Below the pieces are notes generated by a model, which ran no database searches, was not told the origin of the DNA, and saw only the letters and a program-made list of their open reading frames with translations. 64,000 nucleotides of DNA. It comes from Alphaproteobacteria bacterium. GTDB taxonomy: Bacteria > Pseudomonadota > Alphaproteobacteria > CACIAM-22H2. A program made the position numbers and the translations under genes. This document shows positions 8,714-16,321 of the stretch, piece after piece (positions within the stretch are counted from its first letter, which is position 1; the number at the start of each line of letters is the position of its first letter). The stretch is taken from NCBI GenBank assembly GCA_016793165.1, contig JAEULA010000114.1:1-64000 (forward strand). Direction: 5' to 3'.

Positions 8714-8967
8714 GGCGATGGCGGAAGGCTGGAGAACGACGACGTGGTGCTTATCACGGCGTCGTACCCGCCCCAACCCTTCCCCGCCGCTTCACTCCGG
8801 GAGCAGGGAAGTGGCGGCTCGGCGTCGCGACCGCTCCGCTGCGGCGCGCCCCGGGTCGTGTCGGGGCGCGGCGGTCGTGCGTGCGATGCGATCTTCGGGG
8901 CGATGTGGGGCCTTCGGGGAGAATGCTGATAGCTTCCCTGCCGCATCAGCTCGAGGCCGCACCGATC
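8714..8967. other. 254-bp divergent intergenic region with nested inverted repeats
   Basis: No gene is supported between the rhodanese and the flavin oxidoreductase. A long imperfect palindrome lies at 8828-8877: CGACCGC/GCGGTCG (8828-8834 with 8871-8877) encloses CGCGCCCC/GGGGCGCG (8845-8852 with 8863-8870), with a 10-nt left bulge. A weaker stem (CTCC G GGAG with flanking CTTC/GAAG) lies at about 8788-8812. These are likely a genome-wide intergenic repeat or transcript structure. Promoters for both flanking genes must also lie here, but no clear -35/-10 pair stands out. Confidence 0.45.
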
Positions 8968-10995
8968 ATGTCCGCCGCACCGCCCTTTCCCCACCTCTGG
9001 CAGCCGCTCACGATCGGCCGCGTCGACGTGAAGAACCGCGTGATGATCACCGGGCACACGCTGCTCTACGGCGAGAACGGTCTCGTGAGCGATCGGCACA
9101 TCGCCTATTTCGCCGAGCGTGCGCGCGGCGGTGCCGGGCTGATCGTCATAGAGCAGCAGGCCGCGCACGTCTCGGGCCGGAACTATCTCCAGGGCTGCAC
9201 CGCCTACGATCCGGCGATCGTGCCGCGCTATGCGAAGCTTGCCGAGGCGTGTCACGTTCACGGCGCAAGAGTCTTCGCCCAGCTCTTCTGCGGCGGGGCG
9301 CAGGGCGCCGGCACGATGTACATCGACGACTGGCGGCCCTTGCTGGCGCCGTCAGCCGTCGCCTCGACGCAGTTCCAGGAGCTGCCGGCGGCGATGGAGC
9401 CGCCCGACATCCGCGCGGTGATCGACGGCTTCGTGGGCTCGGCGCGCCACTGTCGCGCCGCCGGGCTCGACGGCGTCGAGGTTCACGCCGCGCACAGCCA
9501 GCTGCTCGGCGCCTTTCTCAGCCCGGCCTTCAACCGCCGGCACGACGGCTACGGCGGCGGCGTCGCGCAGCGCTGCCGCATCGTGCTCGAGATCGGCGAG
9601 GCGATCCGCAAGGCGGTCGGTTCCGACCTGGCGGTCGGCCTGCGGTTGTCGGCGAGCGAGTTCCTGCCCAAGGGCGCCGGCATCACGCTGGAGCAGACGG
9701 AGGAGCAGGTCGAGATCTTCAGCCGCAGCGGCCTGTTCGACTTCTTCGACGTCTCCGGTGGCGGCTATTTCGCCAAGCACGTCTCGGTCACGCCGATGAC
9801 CTCGGACCAGCCCGAGGGATTCCTGGCGCCGGCCGCGAAGCGGCTCAAGGCGGTCGCCGGCAACCGCGCGAAGGTCTTCGTGGTCGGGCGCATCTGGAAC
9901 CTGGCGCTTGCCGACGAGATCGTCGCCGCGGGCGCCGCCGACATGGTGGCGATGACGCGCGCGCACATGGCCGATCCGTTCGTGGTCGAGAAGGCGCGCA
10001 GCGGCCGCGCCGATGCGATCGTCCATTGCGTGGGCGCCATGGTGTGCGTGCGGCGGCTCGGCGAGCAGAACCACGTCACATGCCTCGTCAATCCCGCGAT
10101 GGGGCGCGAGGCGCGCTGGGGCGCGGGGACGCTGTCGCCCGTGGCCGCCGGTGCCGCGAAGCGGGTCCTGGTCGTCGGCGGCGGCCCTGCAGGGCTCCGC
10201 GCTGCGGCGCGCGCGGCCGAGCGCGGCCATTCGGTGCGACTGATCGAGCGGGCTGCGACGCTGGGCGGTCGACTGCGCCGGCTCGCGGCGCTGCCGCTGC
10301 GCGGTCGCTGGCAGGTGGCGATCGACGACCTCGTCAAGACGGCGCGCGGTGCGGGTGTCGCGCTTGAGCTCGGCCGCGAGGCGTCGGCCGCGGATGTCGC
10401 GGCCGCCGACCGGATCGTCGTCGCGACCGGCGCGACATGGGATCGGAGCGGCTTCAGCGCCTATCGCCCCGAGCGTGACGGCATCCCCGGGGCCGGGCAG
10501 GCGAACGTCGTCGACATCGGCGACGCGATCGATCGCGCCCTCGCGGCACCGGAATCGCTCGGGCGGCGGGTGGTGATCCTGGACGAGACGCAGGACGCGC
10601 TGCCGGCCGGGCTCGCCGAGATCCTCGGTCGGGCCGGCGTGCAGGTGGAGATCCTCACGCCGGGGCTGTTCTTCGGCGACGCGCTGGCGCGCAGCTACGA
10701 CCTGCCGGCGATCATGCGGCGGCTGCGAACGGTCGGCGTCGTGGTCACGCCGCAGCATTTCGTCGAGCGCATCGACGGCGCGGTCGTGCACGCCTACGGG
10801 ATCTGGGACGGCGCCGCGCGCGCCATCGAAGATGTCGACACGCTCGTACTGTCGCTGTCGCGCTTGCCGGTCGACTCGCTGTGGCGCGAGTACGAGGGAC
10901 GCGGCGCCGACATCCGTCGCGTCGGTGATGCCCTGGCGCCGCGCTCGATCGAGGCGGTGATCTACGAGGGCGAGAAGGCCGGGCGCGACGTCTGA
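8968..10995 (+). CDS. DgcA/trimethylamine-dehydrogenase-like FMN, Fe-S and FAD/NAD oxidoreductase
   Basis: 675 aa. The N-terminal old-yellow-enzyme barrel (about 8-345) has LTIGRVDVKNRVMITGHTLL and DGVEVHAAHSQLLGAFLSP. An Fe-S segment at 350-376 holds Cys354, Cys360 and Cys372, and a C-terminal dinucleotide domain begins with VLVVGGGPAGL (400-410). The closest known relatives are dimethylglycine and N-methylproline (stachydrine) demethylases, and trimethylamine dehydrogenase. Position 357, the second cluster cysteine in trimethylamine dehydrogenase, is alanine. ATG 8968 gives the normal N-terminus; an in-frame ATG at 8923 would add 15 residues. Likely role: oxidative N-demethylation of a methylated amine. 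The gene stands alone. Confidence 0.85.
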   Translation: MSAAPPFPHLWQPLTIGRVDVKNRVMITGHTLLYGENGLVSDRHIAYFAERARGGAGLIVIEQQAAHVSGRNYLQGCTAYDPAIVPRYAKLAEACHVHGARVFAQLFCGGAQGAGTMYIDDWRPLLAPSAVASTQFQELPAAMEPPDIRAVIDGFVGSARHCRAAGLDGVEVHAAHSQLLGAFLSPAFNRRHDGYGGGVAQRCRIVLEIGEAIRKAVGSDLAVGLRLSASEFLPKGAGITLEQTEEQVEIFSRSGLFDFFDVSGGGYFAKHVSVTPMTSDQPEGFLAPAAKRLKAVAGNRAKVFVVGRIWNLALADEIVAAGAADMVAMTRAHMADPFVVEKARSGRADAIVHCVGAMVCVRRLGEQNHVTCLVNPAMGREARWGAGTLSPVAAGAAKRVLVVGGGPAGLRAAARAAERGHSVRLIERAATLGGRLRRLAALPLRGRWQVAIDDLVKTARGAGVALELGREASAADVAAADRIVVATGATWDRSGFSAYRPERDGIPGAGQANVVDIGDAIDRALAAPESLGRRVVILDETQDALPAGLAEILGRAGVQVEILTPGLFFGDALARSYDLPAIMRRLRTVGVVVTPQHFVERIDGAVVHAYGIWDGAARAIEDVDTLVLSLSRLPVDSLWREYEGRGADIRRVGDALAPRSIEAVIYEGEKAGRDV

Positions 10996-11017
10996 GCGGC
11001 GCGGCGCCGGCGGAGCG

Positions 11018-11755
11018 TCAGCAAAAGAACAGGCCGCCGGCGATCGGGATGCTGGCGCCGGTGACGTAGCTGGAGCGGTCGCCGGCGAGGAACTCGACGA
11101 CCATCGCGACCTCGTCGGGCGTGCCGATCCGGCCCATCGGCACGTCGGCGACTCGCGGCGGCGGGAAGGCGCGCGTCATCTCGGTGTCGATGATCCCCGG
11201 CGCGACGCAGTTGCAGCGGATCCCGAGCGGGCCACCGTGCCGCGCGAAATGCCGGTTCAGGCTCTCGAGCGCGCCCTTGGAGGCGCTGTATTCCGGCGCC
11301 ACGACGAGGCTGCCGCGATGCGCCGCCATCGACGAGATCAGAACGATGCGGCCGTCGCGCCGTCGCTCCATCGCGGGCCAGGCCGCGGCGACGAGCGCGT
11401 AGGCGCCGTCGAGATTGACCCGGAGTACGCGCTGCCAGTCGCCCGCCGGCGACACCGGACCGCCGATCGTCGCGATCCCGGCGCAGGGCACGACGATGTC
11501 CAGGCGCCCGAGGGCACGGACCGGTTCGGCGATCGCCCGCTCGAGCGCGTCGCGATCCGTGACGTCGACGGCGAGCGGCGTGAAGCGGCCGCCGGACTCG
11601 GCGATGCGCGTGCCGGTTTCACTCTGGTCCCCGAGGTCGCATCCCAGGATGTCGGCACCTGCCGCGGCCAGACGCTCGGCCACCGCCCGTCCGATCCCTT
11701 GCGCCGAGCCGCTGACCAGCGCCACGCGGCCCGCAAGTTCACCGGCCGCGCTCAC
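11018..11755 (-). CDS. Short-chain dehydrogenase/reductase (SDR)
   Basis: 245 aa classical SDR: TGxxxGxG-type VSGSAQGIGRAVAERL near residues 13-28, an acidic residue after the second strand (GCDLGD) suggesting NAD preference, VNLDGAY, ISSMAAHRG, catalytic YSASKGALESLNRH, and the family C-terminus YVTGASIPIAGGLFF. The start is GTG at 11755, overlapping the stop of the 62-aa ORF as GTGA, so it is translationally coupled to the dehydrogenase-complex operon. It may oxidise a hydroxy compound feeding the 2-oxoacid dehydrogenase; the substrate is unknown. Confidence 0.88.
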   Translation of the reverse strand: MSAAGELAGRVALVSGSAQGIGRAVAERLAAAGADILGCDLGDQSETGTRIAESGGRFTPLAVDVTDRDALERAIAEPVRALGRLDIVVPCAGIATIGGPVSPAGDWQRVLRVNLDGAYALVAAAWPAMERRRDGRIVLISSMAAHRGSLVVAPEYSASKGALESLNRHFARHGGPLGIRCNCVAPGIIDTEMTRAFPPPRVADVPMGRIGTPDEVAMVVEFLAGDRSSYVTGASIPIAGGLFFC

Positions 11756-11940
11756 GATTTCGCCTCGGGCGGCCGCGGCTCGAGCGGTGCGCGCGTCCGC
11801 ATGGCGGACCACTCGTCGCGCTCGCGAGACCGGATCGGCCGGTACCGCGACGGTGCGTCGGGGCTCCAGTCCGGCAGCCACGGCGCCACGCCGGTCGCGC
11901 GCAGCGCTCCGGCGCCGCCGGGAGCGACGTCGTACGTCAT
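11752..11940 (-). CDS. Small protein of unknown function (62 aa), translationally coupled
   Basis: The 62-aa ORF starts MTYDVAPGGAGALRATGVAP and ends RAPLEPRPPEAKS; it is proline- and arginine-rich with no transmembrane segment and no cysteine. I do not recognise a family. Reality is supported by geometry: its ATG overlaps the E1-beta stop (ATGA at 11940-11937) and its TGA overlaps the GTG of the SDR (11755-11752), so it exactly bridges two real genes with four-base overlaps at each end. It could be an adaptor or subunit of the dehydrogenase or the SDR, or a remnant of a longer gene. Confidence 0.6.
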   Translation of the reverse strand: MTYDVAPGGAGALRATGVAPWLPDWSPDAPSRYRPIRSRERDEWSAMRTRAPLEPRPPEAKS

Positions 11941-12929
11941 GACGGCCGCCGGCCCGTCATGTGCCGGGCCATGGCGACGATGTCGGCGGCGGTCGGGACG
12001 GCGTGCTTCTCCAACACCGGGGAGAAGGGCTTGGGAACATGCGCGGCATTGAGGCGTCGCACCGGGCCGTCGAGATGACCGAAGCGGTGCTCGGCGATCG
12101 TCGCGGCGATGTCCGCGGCCATCGAGCAGCGCGGCGTCGCCTCGTCGACGACGAGCGCGCGGCTGGTCTTCTCCACCGAGGCGAAGATCGTATCGGTGTC
12201 CAGCGGCGAGAGCGTGCGCGGGTCGATCACCTCGAGCGAGATGCCGTCCGCCTCCAGCGTCGCCGCGGCCTCGAGGCTCTTGTGCACCATGCTGCCGATC
12301 GCGACGCAGCTGATGTCGCGTCCGGCGCGGGCGATGCGCGCCTGGCCGAACGGGATCGCGAGCTCGGCGTCGTCCGACACCTCGCCCTTGATCGCGTAGA
12401 GCATCTTGTATTCGAAGAACATCACCGGATCGTCGCCGCGGATCGCCGTCTTCAGCAGGCCCTTGGCGTCGGCCGGCGTCGACGGCACGACGACGTGGAG
12501 GCCGGGGACGTGGACGAACCAGCTCTCGAGGGCCTGGGTATGCTGCGCGGCCGTGCCGCGCCCCATGCCGCAGGGCGAGCGGATCACGAGCGGCATGCGC
12601 GCCTGTCCGCCGGTCATGTAGCGCAGCTTCGCCGCCTGATTGACGATCTCGTCCATGCAGACGGTCATGAAGTCCTGGAACATGATCTCGCAGACGACCG
12701 GCCCGCCGGTCATCGCCGCGCCGACGGCCATGCCGATGAATCCGGGCTCCGAGATGGGCGTCTGCACGATGCGGTCGCGGTGCTCGACGGCGATCCGCTG
12801 ATGCACGCCGAAGACGCCGCCCTGGGCGACCAGGTCCTCGCCCATGATGAACAGGTCGGGGAAGCGCCCGATCTCCTCGATCAAGGCCTCCTGCACCGCT
12901 TCGCGGAAGGTGATCTCACGCATGGCCAT
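11937..12929 (-). CDS. 2-oxoacid dehydrogenase E1 component, beta subunit (pyruvate/acetoin dehydrogenase type)
   Basis: 330 aa. The N-terminus MAMREITFREAVQEALIEEI, GEDLVAQGGVFGVHQRI, ISEPGFIGMAVGAAMTGGPV, the LRYMTGGQARMPLVIR segment and C-terminal VIDPRTLSPLDTDTI are all diagnostic of the transketolase-like E1-beta chain. It pairs with the E1-alpha chain encoded 17 bp upstream to decarboxylate a 2-oxoacid (or cleave acetoin) using thiamine diphosphate. ATG 12929 follows a strong AGGAGAT. The size of the two chains fits pyruvate/acetoin rather than the larger branched-chain E1-alpha. Confidence 0.93.
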   Translation of the reverse strand: MAMREITFREAVQEALIEEIGRFPDLFIMGEDLVAQGGVFGVHQRIAVEHRDRIVQTPISEPGFIGMAVGAAMTGGPVVCEIMFQDFMTVCMDEIVNQAAKLRYMTGGQARMPLVIRSPCGMGRGTAAQHTQALESWFVHVPGLHVVVPSTPADAKGLLKTAIRGDDPVMFFEYKMLYAIKGEVSDDAELAIPFGQARIARAGRDISCVAIGSMVHKSLEAAATLEADGISLEVIDPRTLSPLDTDTIFASVEKTSRALVVDEATPRCSMAADIAATIAEHRFGHLDGPVRRLNAAHVPKPFSPVLEKHAVPTAADIVAMARHMTGRRPS

Positions 12930-12946
12930 GGGGATCTCCTCGCGCG

Positions 12947-13936
12947 TCAGGCTGCGGTGACGTCGCGCGCGAGCGCGTCGGCGTCGGGGAAGGGGCTGGC
13001 CAGGGCGAATGCGACGGCCTGCTTGATCTCGCCTTCGACCGCGGCGTCGATCGCGGCGCGGTGCGCCGGCGTCAGGATGCCGGCCTGCGCGAGCTGGCGG
13101 CCGAGATGATCGATCGGATCGGTGCGCTCGCGCAGCGCCTTGACCTCGTCGCGCGTCCGATAGACCTGCATGTCGGACGTCGTGTGGCCGTAGTAGCGCT
13201 GGGTCTTGCACTCGAGCAGCGTCGGGCCGTCGCCCGCGCGCGCCCGGGCGACCGCGGCGGCCGTCGCGTGGTAGACGGCTCGCACGTCGTTGCCGTCGAC
13301 CGTGACGCCCGGAACGCCATACGGCGCGGCGAAGGCCGCGATGTCCGCGGCCGCGATGTTCTCGCGCGCCGGTACCCATTGCGCGTACTCGTTGTGCTCG
13401 CACAGGAAGATCACCGGCAGCTTCCAAAGGGCGGCCATGTTCATGACCTCGTGGAAGGTGCCGCGCGAGGCGGCGCCGTCGCCGAAGAAGGCGACCGCGA
13501 CCTGGTCGGTGCCCCGCCGCCGGGCCATCAGCGCCGCGCCGGCGGCGATGCCGTAGCTCGATCCGACGATGCCGTTGGCCCCCAGCATGCCGATCGAGAA
13601 GTCGGCGATGTGCTGCGAGCCGCCCTTGCCGGCGCAGTAGCCGTCGCGGCGCCCGAAGAGCTCGGCGAACATGCGGTCCATGCGCGCGCCCTTGGCCAGG
13701 CAATGGCCGTGGCCGCGATGGGTCGACACGATGAAGTCGTCGCGCCGCAGGGCGTGGCACACGCCGACCGGCGTCGCCTCCTCGCCGATGCATACGTGGA
13801 GCGCGCCGTAGAGGTCGCCGGTCGTCGAATGGTAGATCGCGGTCTCCTCGAAGCGCCGGATGCGCAGCATCTCGGTGAAGAGGTGCAGGAGCGTCTCCGC
13901 CGGCAGGTCGTTGGCGGCTTTCGGCTTGCGTGCCAT
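12947..13936 (-). CDS. 2-oxoacid dehydrogenase E1 component, alpha subunit (pyruvate/acetoin dehydrogenase type)
   Basis: 329 aa. The thiamine-diphosphate motif runs from GDGAASRGTFHEVMNMAALW to PVIFLCEHN (about residues 169-198). Further landmarks are IRRFEETA, GALHVCIGEEATPVG, THRGHGHCLAKG, GKGGSQH and the phosphorylation-loop-like RYYGHTTSD. Acetoin-dehydrogenase and pyruvate-dehydrogenase alpha chains both look like this. The gene lies between E2 (15 bp upstream) and E1-beta, the order E2-E1alpha-E1beta. No E3 (dihydrolipoamide dehydrogenase) is encoded in the window, so the complex must borrow one from elsewhere. Confidence 0.93.
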   Translation of the reverse strand: MARKPKAANDLPAETLLHLFTEMLRIRRFEETAIYHSTTGDLYGALHVCIGEEATPVGVCHALRRDDFIVSTHRGHGHCLAKGARMDRMFAELFGRRDGYCAGKGGSQHIADFSIGMLGANGIVGSSYGIAAGAALMARRRGTDQVAVAFFGDGAASRGTFHEVMNMAALWKLPVIFLCEHNEYAQWVPARENIAAADIAAFAAPYGVPGVTVDGNDVRAVYHATAAAVARARAGDGPTLLECKTQRYYGHTTSDMQVYRTRDEVKALRERTDPIDHLGRQLAQAGILTPAHRAAIDAAVEGEIKQAVAFALASPFPDADALARDVTAA

Positions 13937-13951
13937 GCGTCGGCTCCGGGT

Positions 13952-15076
13952 TCAGGTGAAGATCTTGTCGGGGTCGCCGAGCGTCCCGGCGAGGTCCGCG
14001 AGGAATCGCGCGCCGGTCTCGCCGTCGAGGGCGCGATGGTCGAACACCAGAGTGAGGGTCACTTCGCGACGATCGCCGGTCGCGCGCACGCGCCCCGCAG
14101 CCAGGATTGCGACCTGCGGCTGGTTGATGATCGGCTGGAACGCGTCGACGCCGGTCGCTCCGAGGTTGGAGAGCGTGAAGGTTCCGTCGGCCTGCGCCTG
14201 GCCCTGCAGCGTGCCGTCCCGCGCCGCTGCTGCCAGCGCGCCGATTTCCGCATCGAGGCTCGCCAGCGACTTCGACTGGATCGCGCGGAGCACGGGCACG
14301 GCGAGTCCGTCGTCCAGGGCGACGGCGACGGCGAGGTCGATGGCGGACACTTCGCGGATCGAGTCGTCGGCGTACCAGGCATTGAGCCGCGGATGCGCCG
14401 GCAACGTGATCGCCAGCGCGCGGGCGAAAAGGGCTGTCCACGTCGCAGGGGCGTGCGCGCGACGCGCGGCATCGACGCGCGTGACGTCGACGTGGCGGGT
14501 CAGCGGCACCATCGGCACCTCGCGCCAGGCCCGCGCCATGCGCTCGGCGATCCGTCGCCGGGCCGTCGACGGCGCGACGTGGCGGATTCCGGGCACGCGG
14601 GCGCGGGCGGCCGCGCGCTCGACATCGGCGCGCACGACCAGATCGTCGGGCCCCGTGCCGTCGATTCCACGCAGGTCGACGCCGAGGCGAAGGGCGGTGC
14701 TGCGGGCAAGCGGCGACGCCAGGATCCGGCGGGCGGCCGGAGCGACGGGAGCGGGGGCCGTCGGCGGAGTCATGGCGCCGTGGTCCGGCGGCGCGGGTGT
14801 CCCGTGGCGCGCCGCCGCAGCCTCGACGAGGGTGTCGCCGGTGTCGCCGACGAAGGCGATCGCCGTGCCGACGGCGACCTCGGCCCCGATCTCGACGGCA
14901 TGAAGCAGGATCGTGCCGTCGCCCGGCGACTCGACTTCGATCGACACCTTGTCGCTCTCGACGACGGCGATGGGGTCGCCGCGCGACACGCGCGCGCCGA
15001 GCGGCTTCAGCCACTCGACGACTTTCCCGCTCTCCATCGTGTGGCCGAGATTGGGCATTCCGATCTTCATCGCCAT
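13952..15076 (-). CDS. Dihydrolipoamide acyltransferase (E2) of a 2-oxoacid dehydrogenase complex
   Basis: 374 aa, short for an E2, with one lipoyl domain. Residues 1-80 form the lipoyl domain with the lipoylated lysine in VVESDKVSIEVESPG. A proline/alanine linker follows, then a peripheral-subunit-binding domain (ILASPLARSTALRLGVDL through GPDDLVVRADVE, about 118-155), then the acyltransferase core ending in VFDHRALDGETGARFLADL, which contains the HxxxDG catalytic motif. ATG 15076 has GAGGG about 8 bases upstream. It is the first gene of the operon; its promoter must lie in the 445-bp region shared with the plus-strand SDR. Confidence 0.93.
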   Translation of the reverse strand: MAMKIGMPNLGHTMESGKVVEWLKPLGARVSRGDPIAVVESDKVSIEVESPGDGTILLHAVEIGAEVAVGTAIAFVGDTGDTLVEAAAARHGTPAPPDHGAMTPPTAPAPVAPAARRILASPLARSTALRLGVDLRGIDGTGPDDLVVRADVERAAARARVPGIRHVAPSTARRRIAERMARAWREVPMVPLTRHVDVTRVDAARRAHAPATWTALFARALAITLPAHPRLNAWYADDSIREVSAIDLAVAVALDDGLAVPVLRAIQSKSLASLDAEIGALAAAARDGTLQGQAQADGTFTLSNLGATGVDAFQPIINQPQVAILAAGRVRATGDRREVTLTLVFDHRALDGETGARFLADLAGTLGDPDKIFT

Positions 15077-15343
15077 CGATCAGCCCTCGCGAACGCGCCT
15101 CATGGCGTCGGCCGCTGCGGTCCGGGCCCGGCATCGAGGGCCGGCGGCATGTCGATTCGGCTGGCCGAGTGCGTCGAAGGCGTCGTCGCGACCGCAAATG
15201 GCCTGGTCGGGGCCCGACCGTCGGGGGTGCCGCCATCGCCTCGGCAGGCGGCCCGGGACATCATGACGTGCGCGGACATCATCGGCCCCGCCGGCGCGAG
15301 GCGTGGGCCGGCTTGCGCGTTGTCCGTCGCATCGCGTCCTCCC

Positions 15344-15413
15344 CATCGTCCGACGCCCGTCGTCGGGCGCCCATCGTCCGCCGCTCATCGTCCGGCGCCC
15401 AGCGTCGGGCGGC
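15344..15413. repeat. Five tandem 14-bp direct repeats
   Basis: Units begin at 15344, 15358, 15372, 15386 and 15400. The consensus is CATCGTCCGGCGCC; units 1, 3 and 4 share CATCGTCCG exactly, while units 2 and 5 differ at a few positions. The array sits directly upstream of the AT-rich island in the divergent promoter region, so it may be an iterated regulator-binding site. It could also be a simple slippage repeat. Confidence 0.75.
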
Positions 15414-15430
15414 TCGGTTCGGCCGAGCCG
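15410..15430. repeat. Perfect inverted repeat (8-bp stem, 5-nt loop)
   Basis: CGGCTCGG at 15410-15417 pairs with CCGAGCCG at 15423-15430 around the loop TTCGG. It abuts the tandem repeats on one side and the AT-rich island on the other. There is no T-run, so an operator or transcript structure is more likely than a terminator. Confidence 0.6.
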
Positions 15431-15436
15431 GTCGTC

Positions 15437-15462
15437 AAAACGTATTATTGATATAACATTAG
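15437..15462. promoter_or_regulatory. AT-rich island: candidate promoter and GntR operator
   Basis: This is the most AT-rich run in the neighbourhood. It contains TATTAT (15443-15448) and TATAAC (15452-15457), both near the -10 consensus, and the interrupted palindrome TTAT-TGAT-ATAA (15445-15456). It lies 60-80 bases upstream of the SDR start. The HutC-type GntR protein encoded at 16322 is the obvious candidate ligand, by position only. Confidence 0.4.
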
Positions 15463-15521
15463 GAGCGCCCTAGGCTGCGAGTCAACGCGCGGCGGCCGTG
15501 GCGCCGACGGGGAGGATGGGG

Positions 15522-16307
15522 ATGCTCGATTTCGGCCTCGCGCGACGCGCGTTCCTGGTGACCGGCGCCGCCGAGGGGATCGGGCGCTGCTGCGCCGAGC
15601 GGCTGCTGGCGCAGGGCGCGCGTGTCGCGGCCGTCGACCAGGCGGAGATCGCGCCGTTCGATGCGACGCCGGAGACCTTCGCGTCGTTCCGTCTCGACGT
15701 CGTCGACCGCGCGGCGACCCGGTCGGCCATCGCGGCCGCCGAGTCGCGACTCGGGCCGATCGCGGGTGTCGTCGCCTGCGCGGGCACGGCGCGCTCGGCC
15801 GCGGCGCTCGACATGACCGACGAGGCCTGGGACCACGTGCTCGACGTCAATCTCAAGGGCAGCTTCGTCACCTGCACCGAGGCGGCGCACGCGATGGCGC
15901 CGCGACGCGCCGGGTCGATTGTGACCCTGGCGTCGGTCGACGGGATCGGCGGCCATGCTGCGCGCGCCAATTACAGCGCCTCCAAATTCGGCGTCGTCGG
16001 CCTCACCCAGACCCTCGCGATCGAGTGGGGACATCTCGGCATCCGCGTCAACGCGCTGGCGCCCAACGTGATCGGCACGCGTCGTGTCCTGGCGGCGCTC
16101 CCGGAGTCGTTCCGCGAGGACGTCGTCGTGCAGCGCACGCCGCTCGGCCGGCTGGGCACGACCGATGAAGTGGCCTGGGCGGCGATGTTCCTGCTGTCCG
16201 ATGCGGCGTCCTACGTCACGGGCGCCGTGCTGCCGGTCGACGGCGGGCTCACGGCGGGACCGTTCACCGCGCAATCCGGTCGCGATCTCGCGCTGCCGGG
16301 CCGCTGA
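15522..16307 (+). CDS. Short-chain dehydrogenase/reductase (SDR)
   Basis: 261 aa classical SDR: FLVTGAAEGIGRCCAERLLA at the N-terminus, acidic AAVDQAE after strand 2 (NAD preference), VVACAGTARS, VNLKGSFVTC, LASVDGIGGHAARANYSASK with the Tyr-Lys pair, and YVTGAVLPVDGGLTAGP. ATG 15522 is favoured because GGAGG ends six bases before it; ATG 15516 would overlap that site. It is the first gene of a plus-strand operon with a GntR regulator 14 bp downstream and a D-aminoacylase, across from the 2-oxoacid dehydrogenase operon. The substrate is unknown. Confidence 0.88.
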   Translation: MLDFGLARRAFLVTGAAEGIGRCCAERLLAQGARVAAVDQAEIAPFDATPETFASFRLDVVDRAATRSAIAAAESRLGPIAGVVACAGTARSAAALDMTDEAWDHVLDVNLKGSFVTCTEAAHAMAPRRAGSIVTLASVDGIGGHAARANYSASKFGVVGLTQTLAIEWGHLGIRVNALAPNVIGTRRVLAALPESFREDVVVQRTPLGRLGTTDEVAWAAMFLLSDAASYVTGAVLPVDGGLTAGPFTAQSGRDLALPGR

Positions 16308-16321
16308 GGAGCCGCCGCGTC

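Larger units (their letters stand above)
15077..15521. other. 445-bp divergent regulatory region
   Basis: This separates the E2 operon (minus) from the SDR/GntR/deacylase operon (plus). It holds, left to right, about 260 bp without recognisable features, a five-unit 14-bp tandem repeat (15344-15413), an 8-bp-stem hairpin (15410-15430) and a short AT-rich island (15437-15462). Two overlapping minus-strand reading frames (to 102 aa) cross the repeats but lack a convincing start context or a recognisable product. The arrangement suits a shared operator for the GntR regulator encoded at 16322. Confidence 0.6.

Noticed and set aside
6047-8929. Very long plus-strand open frame (960 codons) opposite the binding-protein and rhodanese genes
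   Set aside because: It is arginine-, glutamate- and histidine-rich with no recognisable domain, and it is antisense to two clear genes. Long antisense frames are a by-product of high GC.
11937-15236. 1099-codon minus-strand frame covering the whole dehydrogenase operon
   Set aside because: Only its final part, from ATG 12929, is the E1-beta gene; the rest is out of frame with E1-alpha and E2.
15080-15388. Minus-strand frames of 102 and 60 codons upstream of the E2 gene
   Set aside because: They cross the tandem repeat and overlap each other, have no ribosome binding site or recognisable product, and read as low-complexity arginine/proline text.
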